In this document: positions 58,650-64,000 of the stretch, piece after piece
Numbering within the stretch: position 1 is the stretch's first letter
Layout: each line of letters opens with the position of its first letter
NCBI GenBank assembly: GCA_029204225.1
Contig: CM055106.1
Location: 7,920,907 to 7,984,906 of the forward strand
Direction: 5' to 3'
Length of the DNA stretch: 64,000 nucleotides
Source: Diphasiastrum complanatum
Taxonomy: Eukaryota; Streptophyta; Lycopodiopsida; Lycopodiales; Lycopodiaceae
Made by a program: the position numbers and the translations under genes
Notes under the pieces: model-generated
Told to the model about the DNA's origin: nothing
The model's input: only the letters and a program-made list of their open reading frames with translations
The model's database searches: none

Positions 58650-60453
58650 TTGATCATATACACTAAAGTAAGGTGCAGCAAGCTTCTCAGACCTGTAAAC
58701 AACTTCAGTACCTTCCAAACCAAGCAAGGAGAATCATCCACTCAAGCACATGCAGTTCGAAGGTCTGCAAGACAACGACAACAACCTGATCGTTTTGTCT
58801 CTCAGGCGTTCATCAGTCATGATGAACTTGCCACAATTGCAGAAGCTCTATCAATGCCCGATGCAGACAATTAGAAGGCTGCCATGGATGTTGAGTATCA
58901 GTCTCTAATGAAGAACAAGACTTGGAGTCTTGTCAATCCTCCTACTGGTGTAAAACGAATTGACTCCAAGTGGATCTTTAAGCTAAAGCTTAAACCAGAT
59001 GGATCCATATCCAAATGGAAATCTAGATCGGTGGTTAAAGGCTTTGAACGATAGACTACATTGAGACCTTTAGTCCAGTGGTAAAGCATCAGTCTATTCG
59101 TACCTTACTGGCTATAGCTGCTGCAGAAAATCTGGATATTCACCAGATGGACGTCCAGATGGCTTTTTTACACAGAACTATACAAGAAGATATATTCATC
59201 TATCAACTAGAAGGTTACGTCCTTCAAGGCAAGGAGCATCTGGTATGTAAATTGCATAAGGCTTTATATGGTCTTAAGCAAGCTCCCAGCCTGGTATGAC
59301 AGAATTAATCACTTCTTGTTGCAGCACAATTTTACTTCTTGCTTCGTAGACTACAATGTATATCTCAAACGTAATAGCATTATACATTGATGATTCTTTA
59401 ACTATCAGCAATTCAAATCAGTTTTTACAAGAAACCAAATCTCTGCTTTCATCAGAGTTTGAAGCCAATACAAATGCCTTTACTCATTATATTTTAAACT
59501 TATTTTTTGTTTCTGTCCAGAGCATGAAGCAATGACTGATGTAGGCCCAGTCCATTAACTTCTTGGTATGGAGATCATCAGAGATCATGTAGGCAGAAGG
59601 ATAGCTATAAGCCAAGAATCCTACTTGACTAATGTACTTCGCAGATATGGCATGGAGGACTGCAAGCCCATAGACACACCTATGGATCCAAGAGCTAAGT
59701 ATCCAAAGACATGTGCCCCAAAACTCAGCAGATCAGCAAGAAATGTGCAAGTATCCTTATCAGTTTGTCATAGGATCTATTATGTATTCTATGTTCTGCA
59801 CACAACCTAATCTAGCATATGCAGTAAGCACATTGTCTCAGTGCATGTCCAATCCAAGCCTACAGCACTGGAAAGCTCTGCAAAGAGTATTGAGGTACAT
59901 TCAAGATACAAAGAACTATGCTTTGAGCTATAACGACAATACAAAACTGCACTCACATTGACCATTTATTCAGATTCAGATTGGGCTGGAGACGTGGATA
60001 CCAGAAAATCCACATCAGGCTACATTTGTTTCCTTGCAGGAGGACCCATCTCATGGAACAACAGAAAGCAGAAATACATTTCTCTATCCTCCACAGAATC
60101 AGAATATGTTGCAGCTACATCAGCAGTGAAGAAAATAATCTAGCTAAGGAGGCTGCTGCAAGATCTGCAATTCCCACAAATCAGTCCAACAATACTCCAG
60201 TGCGATAATCAGATCTGCATAGCTCTTTCTCTGAACCCACGAACTCATAATAGAACTAAGCATATAGAAGTTTAATTCCATTTTCTTAGAGAGAAAGTTC
60301 CGAATCAAGATATTGTACTAAGTTACTGTCATACAGACAGTATGTTGGCTGATATTTTGACAAAGTCATTGTCTAGAGATAAACATTCTACTTTAGTAGG
60401 TATGTTAAATATCAATTGCAGATCAGATTCATTGTAGTTAGCTTAAGGGGGAG
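58650..60453 (+). pseudogene. copia reverse transcriptase and RNase H
   Basis: Plus strand, several frames. Reverse transcriptase: WKAAMDVEYQSLMKNKTWSLV, KWIFKLKLKPDGSISKWKSR, LDIHQMDVQMAFLH, ALYGLKQAP, WYDRINHFLL and the catalytic YIDD (LYIDDSLTIS) near 59379-59405. The connection (LLGMEIIRD, TPMDP) follows. RNase H: YSDSDWAGDVDTRKSTSGY, SLSSTESEYVAA, LQCDNQ, MLADILTKSLS. A purine tract at 60445-60453 precedes the LTR. Stops and frameshifts make it inactive. Confidence 0.85.
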
Positions 60454-61773
<1,320 letters not shown>

Positions 61774-61774
61774 G

Positions 61775-61786
61775 TGGTATCAGAGC
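61775..61786 (+). promoter_or_regulatory. tRNA-Met primer-binding site
   Basis: Perfect TGGTATCAGAGC behind the copia LTR. Confidence 0.85.
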
Positions 61787-62102
61787 TGATATCTAATTCT
61801 GCCCATAGAGTGATATAAGTGTCTGCTCTCACACAGTGGCCTTGATCCTAGCCATTATGGTCGGATATTAAAGAAGAACACAAAAAGAAATTGTGGAAGA
61901 TAAGACAAAAAAAATTTGCAGAAGAAAGGACACAAAAAAATTTGTGAAAGAAAGGAGCTTGAAAGGCTAAGTATTGGTTTCAAGCGCAGGATAAGCAGCG
62001 AAAAAAAAAAAGTGATGTCTGCACTCGAAAGCGATATCAAAAATATCGTGGTATTGGTCTTGAGCGCGGGGGGTGATGGCAGATACTAAGAGGCTGTTGG
62101 AT
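61787..62102. other. leader-like non-coding stretch
   Basis: No gene. GATATC/ATATCG words with GAGCGC begin here and recur through the array to the right. Confidence 0.5.
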
Positions 62103-63307
62103 GCGCTTGAGATCAATATTCAGATGTAAAAACTAAAAATTTGCGAGAAACAATGAAAAATACGTGGAGATATTTATAATTTTTTTTTGCACGTGTGAAA
62201 AACTAACCCTGGACACGTGGCATCATTTTAGTGGTCCACGTGTCAATCCGTATAATAATTATGACTCATTGATGAGGGGGTGGGTATTTTCCACGTGCAC
62301 TAATCAGATAGAGCCACGTGTCATTTCGCACATGACGCATCAATCATTTTTTGTACGGAGCAATATTTTCAACCAATCAGAAAACAACATGTGTCAATCT
62401 CAATTTCATTCATTTTTGCGCCTGATATCGATTTCAGGCACTTTTCATTACAATTTTCTCTGGCCAATGCACCAACGCTCCAAACCAATACGAGAAGCCT
62501 TTTTGATGCGCTTGAGATCGATATTGTAAGATTAAAACTAAGAATTTGCGACAATAAATGAACAATTCGGGACACATGGCATCATTTCACTGGTGCACGT
62601 GTCCATCCGTACATTAATTATGACTCATTGATGAGGGACACGTGGGGGTGTGACACGTGCACTAATTAGATATTGCCATGTATCATTCTGCACGTGACAA
62701 CCATCACATCGATCATTCTCTGTCGGGACATATTTTTGAGCAATCACAAAATGACACGTGTCCTTCACAATTTCTCTACTTTTTGTGCCTAATATCGATT
62801 TCAAGCGCACTTCTCAATATTTTTAGTCTCAGTTCGTACTTACACACCTGAAATCAATATTATAGTCTAGGATATCAGTCTCAAGTGTGTGTTTTCATTC
62901 CAAAGTTTTGTGACCAATGCACCTACGCTCGAAACCAATATGAGAATCCACTTGAGATCGATATTGCGAGAAAAAAACTAAAAATTTGCAATGATAGATG
63001 AATTATTCAGAACACATGGCGTCATGTCAATGGTCCACGTGTCTATCCATACACATCGTTATGACTCATTGATGATGGCACGTGGGCAATGACACGTGCA
63101 CCAATCCTATTGTGCCATGTGTCATTCTGCACGTGTCAACTATCGTATCAATCATTATCTGTACGGACGAATATAATCAACGAATCACAAAATGACACGT
63201 GTCCTAGTGATCAGATTCCACACGTGTTTTTGTAAATTCCTCATTTTCAATATGGATTTTCACACAAATTTTTTGATTTCAGTGCTTAATATCGATTTCA
63301 AGCGCAC
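62103..63307. repeat. three-unit tandem array rich in CACGTG boxes
   Basis: Units start at 62103, 62508 and 62949, about 405-441 bp apart. Each opens with a GCGCTTGAGATCGATATT-like word and has its inverted complement 275-345 bp further on (62423-62441, 62791-62810, 63288-63307), giving each unit imperfect inverted ends. In all, 16 perfect CACGTG boxes lie between 62190 and 63226, and a TGACTCATTGATGA word occurs once per unit (62262, 62621, 63062). Confidence 0.9.
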
Positions 63308-63815
63308 TTTTTTACCTGTTTACATTTTGCTTCTATCTCCGCACCTGGAACCGATATTGGTTTCTTGGATATTGCTCTCAAGTGCGTGTTTCACATCCGA
63401 TTTTCTCTCTCGTGTATATCCTCGGTCGAAACCGATACTCGGTCCTATGATATATATCTCGAGCCCATAGTTTGGTGCAATTTGATTTTACATTCTATTT
63501 CATGCCTGAGACCAATATCCAGTCCTTGATTTTATCAATTTTTCAGAATTTTTTTTTTTGTATTATCTTTGTTGGAATGTCTAATTTTGATTCCAGTCCG
63601 TTATCCTTTTTTTCTTGAATTTGGTATCAGTGACAATGTAGAGTATTTCAAGTCACTTTTTTCTCCTTTTTTTTTTTTGTTATTCCTTCTATTACAGAGG
63701 GTCTTGGTGTGGAAGCATTTTCTGAGATTTATCTCAAATTTAAGTCTCTGCTTAGTGGCCCCTTGTTCAGATCTCAAAATAAGGACATGATTCATTTCAA
63801 GACTTGGTGGCACTC
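63308..63815. other. degenerate continuation, T-rich
   Basis: Further diverged ACCAATATTGG/ACCGATACTCGG words to about 63530, then T-rich sequence. No gene. Confidence 0.4.
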
Positions 63816-63819
63816 GACA

Positions 63820-64000
63820 TGCATACTTATAAAGCTAAGCTTGACAAAATATTCACCAAGTTGCATACAAGAGTATTTGACCTCATTAGCTTCAAGTTCA
63901 ACAAGTACGTAATGCAAATTGCTAGTGGTAAGCAATTAAGGACTAGTCAATTTGGCATAAATCATCTTTGTAATTGTTTTGTTGACTTGAAATATTATCA
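63820..64000 (+). CDS. possible open reading frame cut by window end
   Basis: From the ATG at 63820 about 60 codons are open to the window end, basic and helical in look (KLDKIFTKLHTRVFDLI, QIASGKQLRTSQFGI). I do not recognise it. It lies about 2 kb behind a copia primer-binding site, so a gag start is conceivable, but it could equally be an exon or chance. Confidence 0.25.

Noticed and set aside
62103-63307. CRISPR array
   Set aside because: Units are about 0.4 kb and diverged, with no short repeats and unique spacers, and the context is a plant nuclear genome.

Overview
The window looks like nuclear DNA from a land plant with a large, repeat-rich genome, possibly a gymnosperm or fern; the exact group cannot be read from the sequence. 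It contains one intact host gene, the nuclear gene for the beta subunit of mitochondrial F1 ATP synthase. This has nine exons on the + strand from 17046 to 43083, with every splice phase consistent, and predicts a protein of 557 residues. Almost everything else is LTR retrotransposon, LINE or hAT transposon sequence in various stages of decay, plus simple and complex tandem repeats.

Layout. 1-2092 is a decayed Ty1/copia element on the - strand. 2582-4058 is a Ty3/gypsy fragment on the - strand. 4620-5690 is a chromodomain-type Ty3 integrase on the - strand. 5691 to about 15060 is a large 5'-truncated Ty3 element on the + strand, with a 1.25 kb internal inversion, a pol frame broken only by nonsense codons, an extra ORF after pol, and a 3' LTR start. 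15060-16750 has no recognisable gene. 17046-43083 is the ATP synthase gene. Its third intron is about 22.5 kb and holds a degenerate LINE, a palindromic Ty3 LTR/leader structure, a nearly full-length Ty3 chromovirus (26610-33814) that itself carries a gypsy/copia chimera, a copia 3' end, an ORF1-only LINE-like element between CT repeats, and an A-B-B-A-B tandem duplication.

Downstream, about 44527-48830 is an hAT transposon remnant (BED finger, core and C-terminal dimerisation region). It is interrupted by a palindromic CCGCAAGG/CCTTGCGG minisatellite. 50.9-55.7 kb holds an unassigned reading frame and copia fragments with LTR-like sequence. 56530-58628 is a Ty3 element that has lost its reverse transcriptase, abutting a copia pol (58650-60453) with its LTR (60454 to about 61773, containing a 180 bp GA array) and a primer-binding site. 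62103-63307 is a three-unit tandem array with 16 perfect CACGTG boxes.

How it works together. Only the ATP synthase gene is likely to make a functional protein. The mobile elements are broken, and their main relevance is structural: they expand intron 3, provide inverted repeats that could fold in the primary transcript, and supply candidate regulatory motifs. The observations most worth following up are the G-box array, the intronic palindrome, the internal inversion in the large Ty3 element, the gypsy/copia chimera and the hAT-embedded palindromic minisatellite.
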